Below are positions 9,463 to 18,269 of a DNA stretch of 31,617 nucleotides, piece by piece (the first letter of the stretch is position 1; every line of letters starts with the position of its first letter). The translations under genes were made by a program, and so were the position numbers. This DNA is from Spirochaetaceae bacterium (GTDB lineage: Bacteria; Spirochaetota; Spirochaetia; SZUA-6; Bin103): NCBI GenBank assembly GCA_028818385.1, contig JAPPNY010000113.1, forward strand, positions 1 through 31,617, given 5' to 3'. The notes under the pieces are model-generated. The model worked only from the letters and a program-made list of their open reading frames with translations. It was not told the origin of the DNA and searched no databases.

Positions 9463-9491
9463 AAATTAGGATTACACGAAAATCGTGTCAA
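9463..9491 (-). promoter_or_regulatory. Promoter of TA pair 1, predicted leaderless
   Basis: On the minus strand TTGACA (9486-9491), a 17-nt spacer, TAATTT (9463-9468), then exactly 6 nt to the antitoxin ATG at 9456. Transcription should start on or next to the A of ATG. No ribosome-binding site is present. The local sequence is AT-rich compared with its surroundings. Confidence 0.6.
9474..9488. promoter_or_regulatory. Inverted-repeat operator in TA pair 1 promoter
   Basis: A perfect inverted repeat ACACGA-AAA-TCGTGT lies inside the spacer and touches the -35 box. It is well placed for autorepression by the ribbon-helix-helix antitoxin. Confidence 0.55.
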
Positions 9492-9641
9492 ACCAGAGCC
9501 GCGGTCCGGTCGCACCGCCGTGAGGGCCCTTGCGCAGCCCGGTCGCAGCACGCTCCACGGAGTGCCGGGCGCCTTCGCCCCCTACCCCAGCGCGGCTTCG
9601 CCTGCGACAATCGCCGCAACCTCATCAGCAAGGAGTGACTC

Positions 9642-10400
9642 ATGGGTACAGACGGCCGCGTGGCCGGCAAGGCGGCGATCGTCACCGGTGCCGCTTCCGG
9701 CATCGGCCAAGCCACCGCGGAGCTGCTCGCGCGGGAAGGCGCGTCGGTCTGCGTGGCCGACGTCGACGCGGGTCGCGGGCAACAGGTGGTCGACGGCATC
9801 GCGGCGGCCGGCGGGACGGCCATCTTCGTTCGCACCGACGTGGGCGTGAGCGCGGACGTCCGCACCATGATCGAGCGGACCGAGTCGGCCTTCGGCCGGC
9901 TCGACATCATCCACAACAACGCCATCTGGTTCCGGATGGGGGCGGCCACCGAATTGGACGAAGCCGACTGGGACGGCACCCTGAACGTGGGGCTGAAGGC
10001 GGTCTTCCTGGCCGCCAAGCACGGCATCCCGGTCATGCGCAAGACCGGCGGCGGCGCGATCATCAACACCGGATCCGTGCACTCGCTGGTCGGATTCGCC
10101 ACCTACACCGCCTACGACGCGGCCAAGGCCGGAATCCTCGGCCTCACCCGCACCCTGGCGATCGACTACGGACCGGACATCCGCGTCTGCGCGGTGCTGC
10201 CCGGCGCGATCCTGACGCCGCTCTGGGGCGACGCACCGGAGGAGGACCGGCGGCGCTTCGCGGAGATGGTGCCGGCCAGGCGCCTCGGCACCGGCCGGGA
10301 CGTCGCCAACGCGGTGTTGTTCCTGGCCTCGGACGAGGCGTCCTTCATCACCGGCACCGCCCTGACCGTGGACGGCGGCCTGCTGGCGCGCACCGATTAG
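9642..10400 (+). CDS. SDR family NAD(P)-dependent oxidoreductase
   Basis: A 252-residue classical short-chain dehydrogenase/reductase. The cofactor motif TGAASGIG is at 15-22. D40 ends beta-2, favouring NAD(H). The structural NNA lies at 92-94 (the usual following G is replaced by I). The catalytic set is N115, S145, Y158 and K162 (YDAAK). The C-terminus has the family FITGTALTVDGG segment. AAGGAG lies 6 nt before ATG 9642. It stands alone between two toxin-antitoxin loci, so context does not indicate a substrate; a sugar or hydroxyacid alcohol group is plausible. Confidence 0.93.
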   Translation: MGTDGRVAGKAAIVTGAASGIGQATAELLAREGASVCVADVDAGRGQQVVDGIAAAGGTAIFVRTDVGVSADVRTMIERTESAFGRLDIIHNNAIWFRMGAATELDEADWDGTLNVGLKAVFLAAKHGIPVMRKTGGGAIINTGSVHSLVGFATYTAYDAAKAGILGLTRTLAIDYGPDIRVCAVLPGAILTPLWGDAPEEDRRRFAEMVPARRLGTGRDVANAVLFLASDEASFITGTALTVDGGLLARTD

Positions 10401-10440
10401 GAGTTGTCCGGACCAGCCCCTTCACCCTTCGCTTCGCATC

Positions 10441-10469
10441 TTGACACCATGTTCGCAAGACATCATGAT
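10441..10469 (+). promoter_or_regulatory. Promoter of vapBC (TA pair 2), predicted leaderless
   Basis: A perfect -35 TTGACA (10441-10446), a 17-nt spacer, -10 CATGAT (10464-10469), then exactly 6 nt to the vapB ATG at 10476. There is no Shine-Dalgarno upstream of that ATG, so the mRNA is predicted to start at or next to the initiation codon. Confidence 0.6.
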
Positions 10470-10470
10470 G
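10461..10470. promoter_or_regulatory. Palindromic operator candidate in vapBC promoter
   Basis: The perfect 10-bp palindrome CATCATGATG covers the -10 box. A VapB dimer bound here would block RNA polymerase. The short length leaves chance occurrence possible. Confidence 0.4.
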
Positions 10471-10475
10471 CTCCC

Positions 10476-10736
10476 ATGCGAACGACCCTGACGCTGGACG
10501 ATGACCTTGCGGAGTCCCTGCGAGAGCGGGCGCGGCTTCACGACCTGCCGTTCAAGAAGGTCGTAAACGATACGCTGCGCCGCGGGCTGTCCCCGGCCAC
10601 GCGCGATGCCGCTCCACCCCGCTACCGCGTCGTCCCCAACCGCAGCGGACTTGTGCCCGGCGTCGATCCGCTGAAGTTGAACCAGGTCTACGATCAGCTC
10701 GAGGCGGAGACCTTCTCCCGGACACATCGCGAGTGA
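10476..10736 (+). CDS. vapB: VapB-type antitoxin (ribbon-helix-helix), TA pair 2
   Basis: An 86-residue antitoxin. The N-terminal RTTLTLDDDLAESLRERAR followed by VVNDTLRRGL matches ribbon-helix-helix VapB antitoxins. The C-terminal part (about 45-86) would wrap the toxin. ATG 10476 is selected because the protein then starts at the fold and the predicted transcription start coincides with it; an in-frame extension upstream would run through the promoter. The stop overlaps the toxin start (GTGA, 10733-10736), so the toxin is translationally coupled. Confidence 0.85.
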   Translation: MRTTLTLDDDLAESLRERARLHDLPFKKVVNDTLRRGLSPATRDAAPPRYRVVPNRSGLVPGVDPLKLNQVYDQLEAETFSRTHRE

Positions 10737-11158
10737 TCGTCCCCGACCTCAACCTGCTGATCTACGCTCACAACGAGGATGCGCCCCATCACGAGCCCGC
10801 CAGGCGCTGGTGGGAGGGGCTTGTCAACGGCACGGAACGAGTGGGCGTCCCGTGGGTGGTATCGATCGGATTCGTCAGGTTGATGACCAACCCCAGAGTG
10901 CTCGTCCATCCGGTGTCGACCGATGAAGCGACCGGTCACATGCGCGCATGGTTCCGCTTCCCTCACGTGACGCCGGTCAACCCCGGCGCCGATCATCTCA
11001 CCGGGTTTGCGCGGAACCTCGCCGCCGCCGGCGTGGGAGCCGATCTGGTGACCGACGCCCACATCGCCGCACTCGCGATGGAGTACCAGGCGGAGGTCCA
11101 CTCCAACGATACCGATTTCAGTCGTTTCCCGGGCCTCCGCTGGCGCAACCCTCTCTGA
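10733..11158 (+). CDS. vapC: VapC-type PIN-domain toxin, TA pair 2
   Basis: A 141-residue PIN endoribonuclease. D5 (VPDLNLLIYA), D108 (VTDAHIAALA) and D126/D128 (SNDTDFSRFPG) are the acidic residues. The C-terminal FSRFPGLRWRNPL is characteristic of the Mycobacterium-type VapC family (TIGR00028-like). The usual second acidic residue after the first helix is not evident (SIGFVRLMTNP), as in many members. GTG 10733 overlaps the antitoxin stop. It converges with the methyltransferase, 26 bp away. Confidence 0.87.
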   Translation: MIVPDLNLLIYAHNEDAPHHEPARRWWEGLVNGTERVGVPWVVSIGFVRLMTNPRVLVHPVSTDEATGHMRAWFRFPHVTPVNPGADHLTGFARNLAAAGVGADLVTDAHIAALAMEYQAEVHSNDTDFSRFPGLRWRNPL

Positions 11159-11184
11159 TCGTCCCTCGCAAGGCGGCACCGCAC

Positions 11185-12186
11185 TCAACCCAACGCGACC
11201 GCGTGGGCGACCAGCGGACCGCGCGGATCGCTCAGATCTTCTCTTCGGCGCACCTTCAGTCCCATTCGTCCTGCGGTGTCCAGCACGCGCTCCAGACCGG
11301 AACGGTCCGGGGCGACCGACTGCAGCTCGGCCAGGCGCGCCGACCGGTCCCGCAGCGTAGCATCCAGCTCCATCAGCGCTCGGCGGCATGGCGTTGTGCG
11401 CGTCGGGTCGGCCGGACCGCCTACCTCGTCGACGGCGCCGATCAAGGCGTCGCGCAGGGCGGCGGGCACGTCGCGCAGTGTCTCGACCGGCCAGGTTGCC
11501 TCCTGGCAGCTCGCGATCCGGTCGAGCCGCACGACCTCGCGCGCGAATGCACTCCAGGCGGCGTTCCGCTCGCGCGCCGTGGCGGCTCCCGCCCCGACCT
11601 CCAGGACCTCACGAGCCAGATCGAGCACGGCCCCGGGAGCGAGCACCTCATCGAGCTGCGCCAGCTCCACGCGGGCCGTGGCAACCACCGCCGACTCCTG
11701 CAGGTGGACGATGAACACCGCGCGGCCGGCCGGCCGCAGCACGCGTCTGACCTCGGCCAGAACCTCCGGCGTGTCTCCGTACTCCAGGGCGAACTGGCCG
11801 GCGACGAGATCGAAGTACCCGTCCGCGAATGGCGTGGATGTCATCGACGTGCCGGGGTGGAAGGTGACGCCGGCCGCCAGCTCCCGGTAGCGGCCGCTCA
11901 CCGTGCGGGCCGGATCGATGGCCGCCGCGTCGACCCCGTGGATCTCCCAGCATGCCTCCCGCGCCGCGGCGGTCTCGGCTGCCGGCAGCGCCACCGCCCC
12001 GTTGCCGCAGCCCAGGTCGAGCACGCGTGCGCGGCCCCCGAGCGCGGCCAGCTCACGCCGCCACACCGCTGCAAGCGGCCCGTCGCCGGGATCGCCGTAC
12101 ACCTCCGGCAGGGAGGAAACCACGCCGGACGCCCAGTAGCGCGTCCAGGGATCGGACCGGGGCTGCGCGCTCAGCGGATGGACCAC
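11185..12186 (-). CDS. Class I SAM-dependent methyltransferase
   Basis: About 333 residues. The SAM-binding motif DLGCGNG (57-63) and the post-motif pattern (FDLVAGQFALEYGD, then VRRVLRPAGRAVFIVH) identify a Rossmann-fold methyltransferase of the methyltransferase_11/25 type. The opening DPWTRYWASGVVSSLP resembles a subgroup of small-molecule methyltransferases. The start is uncertain: GTG 12186 overlaps the end of the Gfo/Idh gene by 16 bp and has GGGGA immediately before it, while a CTG at 12176 is also possible. It is probably co-transcribed with the oxidoreductase. Acceptor unknown. Confidence 0.85.
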   Translation of the reverse strand: MVHPLSAQPRSDPWTRYWASGVVSSLPEVYGDPGDGPLAAVWRRELAALGGRARVLDLGCGNGAVALPAAETAAAREACWEIHGVDAAAIDPARTVSGRYRELAAGVTFHPGTSMTSTPFADGYFDLVAGQFALEYGDTPEVLAEVRRVLRPAGRAVFIVHLQESAVVATARVELAQLDEVLAPGAVLDLAREVLEVGAGAATARERNAAWSAFAREVVRLDRIASCQEATWPVETLRDVPAALRDALIGAVDEVGGPADPTRTTPCRRALMELDATLRDRSARLAELQSVAPDRSGLERVLDTAGRMGLKVRRREDLSDPRGPLVAHAVALG

Positions 12187-13241
12187 TCCCCGGCGTGCCG
12201 GTACGCGGCGGCGTAGCGCGTGCCGGCCACCTGAGCCGGCTGCCCGCTGTCGATGGAATCGATCGCGGCGCTCAGCAGCGCGAACACCTTGAGGTTGTTC
12301 CTGCCGCTGAACGAAGGCTCCGTTCCGCCCGCGAGGTAGTCGTGCCAGGCGTCGTAGAACACCTGCCACGAGTCGACGTTCCCCAGGTCGGCGTCGATGT
12401 CGTCGCGCCGGGCGAACGTTCCGCCGCGCTCGGCGAACTCGTACTCCATCTCGTCGTTGCTCATGTGGATCCCGCGGCAGCGCAGCACTCCCCTGGTGCC
12501 CTCGATGCGGAACTCGTAGTGATCGCCCTGCGAGGAGAACCCGCCGTGGTAGAGGACGTGCAGCCCGCCCGAGCAGCGGATGAGGGCGTTGACCATGCAG
12601 GGGCCGGCGTACACCGACCAGGAGGGGCGGAACCCATCGCAGGTGATGCTCTCGGGTGCATGCTCGGGAAAGATGGCCATGAGGCTGTCGAAGTGGTGGC
12701 ACGACATCTCGTAGAGCGCCGGCTGCGCCAGCGTGGTGAGGTTGAGCGCCTTGTGGCGCGGCTTCGAGTTGAGAAAGGTCACGCTTTCGGGCATCCCCAG
12801 CCCGCCTGAGGCCACGAACCGGCGGACCGCCTGATAGTGCCGGTTGTAGCGCACCTGCTGGCCCACCGACAGCGACCGGCCGGCGCGTTCGGCGTGCTCG
12901 ACCAGCTCTACCGCCTCGTCGAAGTCGTTGGTGATCGGCTTCGCCACCAGCACGTCCAGCCCGGCATCGACGCAGGACCTGCACTGGCGATAGTGCCACT
13001 CCGAGGGCGTGTTGATGATCGCGACGTCCGCCGCCGCAGCCGCGAGCGCGGCATCCAGGTCCCGGAACAGCGCGCTGTCCGCCAACCCGAGCAGCTCCTG
13101 CCCCTGGATGAGCGCATCGTCGCTGACATCCACGATGCCCACGATCTCCGCCCACGGCTGCCGCGCGATGCCGGGCGTCATCACCCTGGCGATCCCGCCC
13201 ATGCCGACGACGATGCACCTTCGTACGCTGTTGTCCGGCAT
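12171..13241 (-). CDS. Gfo/Idh/MocA family oxidoreductase
   Basis: A 356-residue NAD(P)-dependent sugar/inositol-type dehydrogenase. The Rossmann motif VGMGGIA is at 12-18 and the second-strand acid D38 (GIVDVS). The family EKP motif appears as AKPITND with catalytic-type K101, and the substrate-side HH pair is in CHHFDSL (182-183). The C-terminal alpha/beta domain ends with a segment typical for the family. ATG 13241 starts directly at the Rossmann domain. It is divergent from the RIFT/PL26-like gene (69 bp between), which suggests shared regulation and a sugar or uronic acid derivative as substrate; that link is inferred. Confidence 0.9.
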   Translation of the reverse strand: MPDNSVRRCIVVGMGGIARVMTPGIARQPWAEIVGIVDVSDDALIQGQELLGLADSALFRDLDAALAAAAADVAIINTPSEWHYRQCRSCVDAGLDVLVAKPITNDFDEAVELVEHAERAGRSLSVGQQVRYNRHYQAVRRFVASGGLGMPESVTFLNSKPRHKALNLTTLAQPALYEMSCHHFDSLMAIFPEHAPESITCDGFRPSWSVYAGPCMVNALIRCSGGLHVLYHGGFSSQGDHYEFRIEGTRGVLRCRGIHMSNDEMEYEFAERGGTFARRDDIDADLGNVDSWQVFYDAWHDYLAGGTEPSFSGRNNLKVFALLSAAIDSIDSGQPAQVAGTRYAAAYRHAGEWSIR

Positions 13242-13310
13242 GGCCGCGGACTCTGCACCGGAGCGGCGCCCGCTGCCAAGCCACCGCGCGATACACTGCC
13301 GGCGCACACC

Positions 13311-16300
13311 ATGGAGCCCATACCCCACATCGACATCGGCGGCGACCGCCACATCGAGGAGATCCTGCAGGACCCGGCCAGCGCCGTGGTCGATGCGGTG
13401 ACCTGCGAGACCCTCGGCGGCTGGGTGCCCGACATCGGGCTCACCACCTACTCCCACCGCAGCATCTACCGGCCGCCGGTGCTGGCGCGGTCCGGACTGG
13501 CCACCACGCTGGCGCATCGCTTCTGGCGCACCCTCGAGGGGCTGATGGACCACACCGGCACCCGGTGGATCGGCGTGCTCATCTACGACCAGCAGGGCGA
13601 GCAGTGCCCGATGGAGCTGGAGGTGGCCGGCCGCGCGGTGGGCCGGCTGGAACCGATCCGGCACGACAACCGCCGCCACCTGATCGTCGCCGACCGGCCG
13701 GTCGAGTTCTTCGGCGGCATGGAGGTGTTCCAGCTCACCGCGCCGGGGCCGGGGACCTACCGGATCGAGGCGCTGGCGTTCCTTGCCTCCCGCCCGGAGC
13801 CGAGCAGCTTCGCGCCGACCATCCGCCACCTCACCGCGCGTTCGCGTCCGGGAGGCGTCGAGCTGCACTTCACCACCGACCACGTCGCAGCAGCCGAGCT
13901 GGTCGTGCGTTCCGGCGAGACGGTGGCGGGCCGGTCGCGCTCGGACCGGCGGACCAAGCTCCACGCGGTGGCGTTGGACGGACTGGCCGGCGGCGACTAC
14001 CGCTGCGACGTGACCGCCGCCGGTATCATCGGCGAGACGGAGCGAGCGTCGCTCGATGTCTCCGTCCGCGACGACACCGCTTCGACCGCCCTCCCCGGGG
14101 GCTCGGTGCAGGAGGTGTCCGTACCGGTCGAGATCGTCGACGCGACGGAAGCCGGTCATGCCGCGGCAGGTCTGCCGCTGACCTTCGGTGTTCCCCTGCC
14201 CCGCGGGCGGCTTCCGCGGGCACTGACCGGCCGGCTGCACGCCGGCGGCCTTTCCACCCCCGCCCAGTGCCGGGTCCACTCGCCGTGGCCGGACGGCAGC
14301 GCCCGCTGGGTGCTGGTGGACGCCGTCGTCCCGGCACCGTTTCCGCCGGAGGAGGGCCGGATCGCCGCGACCGTGCACCTGGCACCCGCTGCCGAGCGCG
14401 GCCCGAGCGGACGCGCTGGCGGCGGCGCCCTCCTGGAACGCGATGGTCTGCGCATCGACCTCTCCCCTGAGCGGCCGGCGTTTCCCACCGTGCTGTCGGA
14501 ACGCGAAGGCGGTGCTCACGTCCCCGCTACCTCGGCCGTGGAGGTCCGCCTGGCCAACGGCGCCGCGCTGATACCACGCAGCTCGGCCGCCGTCCAGGAG
14601 GAATCCGGCCCCGAACGGAGCGTGCTCCGCTACCACGTCGATCACTGCGACCGCGACGGGACGCCGCACCTCAGGAGCACCATCCGCATCCACGGGTACC
14701 GCGGCCAGCGCCACCTGCGCATCCAGCACCGGCTGGAGGTGGTGAGCCCGGCGCTGGGGCCGGCCGCCGGCGATCCGCGCGAGACGCCGGTGGCGGTGGA
14801 GTCCGGCGCCGCATCGCGCGGCATCACCGAAGCCGGCCGCACAGACGCGACGGCAACGGCCGCCGACGTGGCCGCCTGTGTCGGCAGCGGTCCGGGAGAA
14901 GAGAACACGCTGCTGGAGGTCTCATCGGCCATCGCCCGCATCGCGATCCCCGGCACCCGGGCGCTGGTCGCGGACGGACGCCGCCACGAACTGGCCGCGA
15001 ACGGCCACTGGCGGCTGGTTCAGGCCGACGACCGCAGATACCAAGTATACAAGGTGACTGAATCCGGCGGGCCGGCCGAGGCTGCGGAGGGCCGGTTCTC
15101 GGGCCGGCTCCTGATGGAGACGGAGGACGGACTGGTCGGGCTGGCAGTGCGCCGGTTCTGGCAGACCTGCCCCACGGGGCTGCAGGTCGATGGGGACGGC
15201 GCAGCGGTGGAGCTGCTGCCCGCGCTGACGCCGGAGCGCACGGCCGGGCAGCCCGGCGCCGACACGCCCGATCCGACAGACGCCGAGAGCTGGCACCAGC
15301 TCCTCTTCTGGCGCACGAACCGCGGCTACCTCCTCAAGGCCGGACAGGCGCTCACCGGCGAGGTCGCCGTCAGCCTGCCCGGCTCGCCGGAAGAAGCCGA
15401 GCGCATCGCCGCCTGGTGCGAGCAGCCGGCGCTGGTGCGCCCCGCGATCGACTGGCTGAACGGGACCGGCGTCCTGAGTCCCATCCGGGCCAAGGCGACC
15501 TCGCCCCACCCCCGCTACGAGCGGGCCGTAGACCAGGCGTATGACGAGTGGCTGCGGGAGCGGGACAACCTCCGGCAGTACGGGTTCCTGAATTTCGGCG
15601 ACTGGTACGGGGAGAGCGGCTGGTCATGGGGCAACAACGAGTACGACCCGGCCTTTGCCCACTACCAGGAGTTCCTGCGCGGCGGCCGGGCCGAGTGGGC
15701 GGTGCTGGCGGCGGAGGCGGCGCGCCACCTGGTCGACGTCGACACCTGCAACCACTCGTCGGACCCGGCCCAGGTCGGCGGCCAGTACGGCCACATGCCC
15801 GGCCACGCCGGCGGCTACCTGCCGGCCTACTTCCGCAGCAAGGTCGCCTGCTCCTGCATGTTCTACTCCCATTCGTGGGTGGAGGGGCCGGTGCTCCACT
15901 ACCTGCTCACCGGCGACGAGAGCGTGCGGGAGACGCTCGACCGCATCGGCGAATGGATGCTCGGCGGCCGCACCCACGGGGTCATCGGCGGCAGCGTGGT
16001 CGCCGACCGGCAGGGGCTGGACGCCTACGACTACGGGCAGCTCCGAGACGCCGGCTGGCACCTCATCCACCTGTGCGCCCTGGCCCGCTGGAGCGACGAC
16101 CCGCGTTTCATGAACGCCGCGCACCTGGTCGCGGAGCGGCTGCTGGAGCGACGTACGCCGGGTGGTGGCTGGGAGCGCCTGCTCGGCGAAGGGCACTGCT
16201 TCGCAGGCCCTCCCCGGACCCGCGGCGAGGCCAGCTTCATGGTGGGCGTCTGCCTGTCGGCGTTGCGGCGCTACCACGAGATGACCGGCGACGAGCGGGT

Positions 16301-16640
16301 CGCGACCGCGATCCTGGACGGTGCCCGCTGGCTGGTCGAGCACACCTACGACCGCGACGCCGGCCACTTCCGGTACACCTCCAGCCCCAGCCGCGGCGGC
16401 AGCGGCCCGGGCCACACCCAGCAGGTCATCGAGGGGCTGGTGTATGCCCTGTCCCTGCGCCATGACGCCGAGCTCGACGCCATCGTCCGCCGCGGCCTGG
16501 ACACCCTGGGGAGCGAGCGGAGTGCCGCCGAGCCGTTGGCGCTCGGCACGCCGGACGCCTCCACGGCGCGGGGCGTGGGACCCTCCCTCTGCCACGAGAC
16601 GCGGTACGTGCCGACCATGCTCGCCTACCTGTCCGGTTGA
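13311..16640 (+). CDS. RIFT-barrel / exo-rhamnogalacturonan lyase-like protein
   Basis: A 1109-residue protein. Residues ~265-345 hold a RIFT-barrel segment with VPLPRG and WPDGSARW (326-333), as in the first domain of the PL26/YetA exo-rhamnogalacturonan lyase-like family. Residues ~725-1109 are helical, as expected for an (alpha/alpha)6 toroid, with histidines in CNHSSDP (H815), YGHMPGHAGG and YSHSWVEG (H854) as candidate catalytic or metal sites. The first ~260 residues contain a fibronectin-like region. There is no signal peptide, so it probably acts in the cytoplasm on an imported oligosaccharide. PL26 lyases cleave the rhamnogalacturonan I backbone; activity here is inferred from fold-level similarity. 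ATG 13311 avoids an extension that would run antisense through the divergent gene. Confidence 0.72.
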   Translation: MEPIPHIDIGGDRHIEEILQDPASAVVDAVTCETLGGWVPDIGLTTYSHRSIYRPPVLARSGLATTLAHRFWRTLEGLMDHTGTRWIGVLIYDQQGEQCPMELEVAGRAVGRLEPIRHDNRRHLIVADRPVEFFGGMEVFQLTAPGPGTYRIEALAFLASRPEPSSFAPTIRHLTARSRPGGVELHFTTDHVAAAELVVRSGETVAGRSRSDRRTKLHAVALDGLAGGDYRCDVTAAGIIGETERASLDVSVRDDTASTALPGGSVQEVSVPVEIVDATEAGHAAAGLPLTFGVPLPRGRLPRALTGRLHAGGLSTPAQCRVHSPWPDGSARWVLVDAVVPAPFPPEEGRIAATVHLAPAAERGPSGRAGGGALLERDGLRIDLSPERPAFPTVLSEREGGAHVPATSAVEVRLANGAALIPRSSAAVQEESGPERSVLRYHVDHCDRDGTPHLRSTIRIHGYRGQRHLRIQHRLEVVSPALGPAAGDPRETPVAVESGAASRGITEAGRTDATATAADVAACVGSGPGEENTLLEVSSAIARIAIPGTRALVADGRRHELAANGHWRLVQADDRRYQVYKVTESGGPAEAAEGRFSGRLLMETEDGLVGLAVRRFWQTCPTGLQVDGDGAAVELLPALTPERTAGQPGADTPDPTDAESWHQLLFWRTNRGYLLKAGQALTGEVAVSLPGSPEEAERIAAWCEQPALVRPAIDWLNGTGVLSPIRAKATSPHPRYERAVDQAYDEWLRERDNLRQYGFLNFGDWYGESGWSWGNNEYDPAFAHYQEFLRGGRAEWAVLAAEAARHLVDVDTCNHSSDPAQVGGQYGHMPGHAGGYLPAYFRSKVACSCMFYSHSWVEGPVLHYLLTGDESVRETLDRIGEWMLGGRTHGVIGGSVVADRQGLDAYDYGQLRDAGWHLIHLCALARWSDDPRFMNAAHLVAERLLERRTPGGGWERLLGEGHCFAGPPRTRGEASFMVGVCLSALRRYHEMTGDERVATAILDGARWLVEHTYDRDAGHFRYTSSPSRGGSGPGHTQQVIEGLVYALSLRHDAELDAIVRRGLDTLGSERSAAEPLALGTPDASTARGVGPSLCHETRYVPTMLAYLSG

Positions 16641-16661
16641 CCGGTTCCAACTACACGCTGA

Positions 16662-16686
16662 GGGTGACGACCGGCAGGCGTCACCC
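16662..16686. terminator. Bidirectional terminator-like hairpin
   Basis: A perfect 8-bp stem GGGTGACG/CGTCACCC with a 9-nt loop sits in the 48-bp gap between two convergent genes. No T tract follows on either strand, so it is a GC-rich terminator candidate. Confidence 0.6.
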
Positions 16687-16688
16687 CG

Positions 16689-18266
16689 TCACATGCCCCA
16701 CACGTCGACCGGCACCGAGCCGGCGCCGCTACGCGGATGGGCCGCGTTGCGACGGACATGGAACACCTTTTCGTCCCAGCTCCGGTTCTCCCGCCGGTCG
16801 ATGACGACCAGGTGCCCGGCCTCCGCGGCGCAGCGGTCCACGTAGCGCGCCGTCTGTTGCACGCCCTCGTCGACGACGCTGTCCAGGCCGTCGCGCTCCC
16901 GCACAACCTTGCACTCCACCACGAACTCCTGCACCCGGTTCGCCAGCGGCCAGACGATCAGCAGGTCCACTCGCCCGCGCCCCAGGGCGTACTCGCGTTC
17001 GATGCGGCCGCCGCCGTTCACGACGCGCTGCAGACACGCCTGGAGGAGCAACTGCGGCCACGCCTCCTCGTAGGCGAAGCGGTTCTGCCAGTGCTCGGAG
17101 TGGCGGCGGAAGAAGGCCTGGAACTCCTCCATCAGCAACCCCGCGTCCAGGCTGCCGTCCGTTCGCACGTACCGCGGGGGTGACAGGTCCAGCGTCTCCT
17201 GCGCCACCCACGCGAGCTCCCGCGGCAGCACCTCGGCGTAGATCGGATTGGCCACCCGCAGCGGCGCATCGCCGGCCACCAGCCCCAGGTCGCGCGCGTA
17301 CGAGATGTCGCGGTCCGTGAAGGCGTGCCCGTGCGTGCCGCTCAGCATCGGCTCGATCACCCGCCGCACGCGGTCCTCGCGCAGCTTGTCCGCCAGATAG
17401 TCCAGGTGCGTCACCCGGTTCACGATGAGGTCCTCGCGCACCGCGGCGATGTCGTTCGCGGTCACCGTGCGGGAACGATCCTCGCGCAACGCCCTGTTCT
17501 CGAAGCATGCGCCATACGCCAGCGCGTTCACCAGCCACGGCTGGCCGCGCGTCTGCGTCCATACGGCCTCGAGCGCCTCAGGGGCGAACGCCTGGCCGGT
17601 CTCTTCGGTGTGCTGGCCCAGCAGCGCCAGCGTCTGCTCGCGCGTGAAGTCGCCCAGCCGCAGAGACTTCGCGGCGATGTTGAACGGACTGCCGGCGGCG
17701 CCCATGCGGTAGTCGCGCGGGTCGCGCATGCCGCACAGCACCACGCTGTGCGGAAAGCGCTCGGGGCGGCCAGGGTAGCCGGCGCGGATCTGCTGCAGCA
17801 CCGACAGCAGCGAATCGCCCGTCAGCGTGTCGATCTCGTCGATCAGCAGCACCAACTGCCGCGGCGACGCTTCCGCCCAGCGCTCCAGCGCGACGCTCAG
17901 CGCCAGGTCCGGCCCGAATTCGGCGAGGGCGTCCGCCCACACGTCGCGCAGGAACCGGTCGCCCAACGCCGCATCGGCCGCCTTCGCCAGGCTCGCGAGC
18001 ACCACGCGCATCGCCCGCTCCACGTCGTCGCGGGCGGTCCGTGCCGTCTCCACCGTGACGTACACGCACCCGTAGCCTCGACCGTTCAGCACGTCGGCCA
18101 GCGCCAGCAGTGCCGACGTCTTCCCCGTCTGCCGCGGCGCGTGCAGCGCGAAGTACTTCTTGTCGCGCACCAGGCCGAGCACCGAGTCCAGATCGATCCT
18201 CGACAGCGGCGCGATCAGGTAGTGATCGGTCGGATTGACGGGGCCGGCGGTGTTGAACGAACGCAT
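16689..18266 (-). CDS. AAA ATPase with C-terminal PD-(D/E)XK nuclease-like domain
   Basis: A 525-residue protein. The N-terminal STAND/AAA-like ATPase has Walker A APRQTGKTS (43-51, K49) and Walker B LVLLIDEIDTL (D143, E144). The C-terminal domain has D434 (GRGRVDLLIVWP), then E451 and K453 (FVVECKV), the core of a PD-(D/E)XK nuclease. The opening FNTAGPVNPTDHY is typical of a widespread uncharacterised family found in many copies in some bacterial genomes. The biological role is not established; defence against foreign DNA or a selfish-element function has been proposed for related AAA/PDDEXK proteins. It begins 3 bp after the dehydrogenase stop, so it is probably co-transcribed with catabolic genes, an odd pairing. 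Confidence 0.8.
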   Translation of the reverse strand: MRSFNTAGPVNPTDHYLIAPLSRIDLDSVLGLVRDKKYFALHAPRQTGKTSALLALADVLNGRGYGCVYVTVETARTARDDVERAMRVVLASLAKAADAALGDRFLRDVWADALAEFGPDLALSVALERWAEASPRQLVLLIDEIDTLTGDSLLSVLQQIRAGYPGRPERFPHSVVLCGMRDPRDYRMGAAGSPFNIAAKSLRLGDFTREQTLALLGQHTEETGQAFAPEALEAVWTQTRGQPWLVNALAYGACFENRALREDRSRTVTANDIAAVREDLIVNRVTHLDYLADKLREDRVRRVIEPMLSGTHGHAFTDRDISYARDLGLVAGDAPLRVANPIYAEVLPRELAWVAQETLDLSPPRYVRTDGSLDAGLLMEEFQAFFRRHSEHWQNRFAYEEAWPQLLLQACLQRVVNGGGRIEREYALGRGRVDLLIVWPLANRVQEFVVECKVVRERDGLDSVVDEGVQQTARYVDRCAAEAGHLVVIDRRENRSWDEKVFHVRRNAAHPRSGAGSVPVDVWGM

Positions 18267-18269
18267 GGA

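Noticed and set aside
12187..13296. N-terminal extension of the methyltransferase frame
   Set aside because: It is out of frame with and inside the Gfo/Idh gene; methyltransferase-like sequence begins only at about 12186.
13242..14729. N-terminal extension of the Gfo/Idh frame by nearly 500 codons
   Set aside because: The extension lies antisense to the RIFT-barrel gene; the Rossmann domain begins right after ATG 13241.
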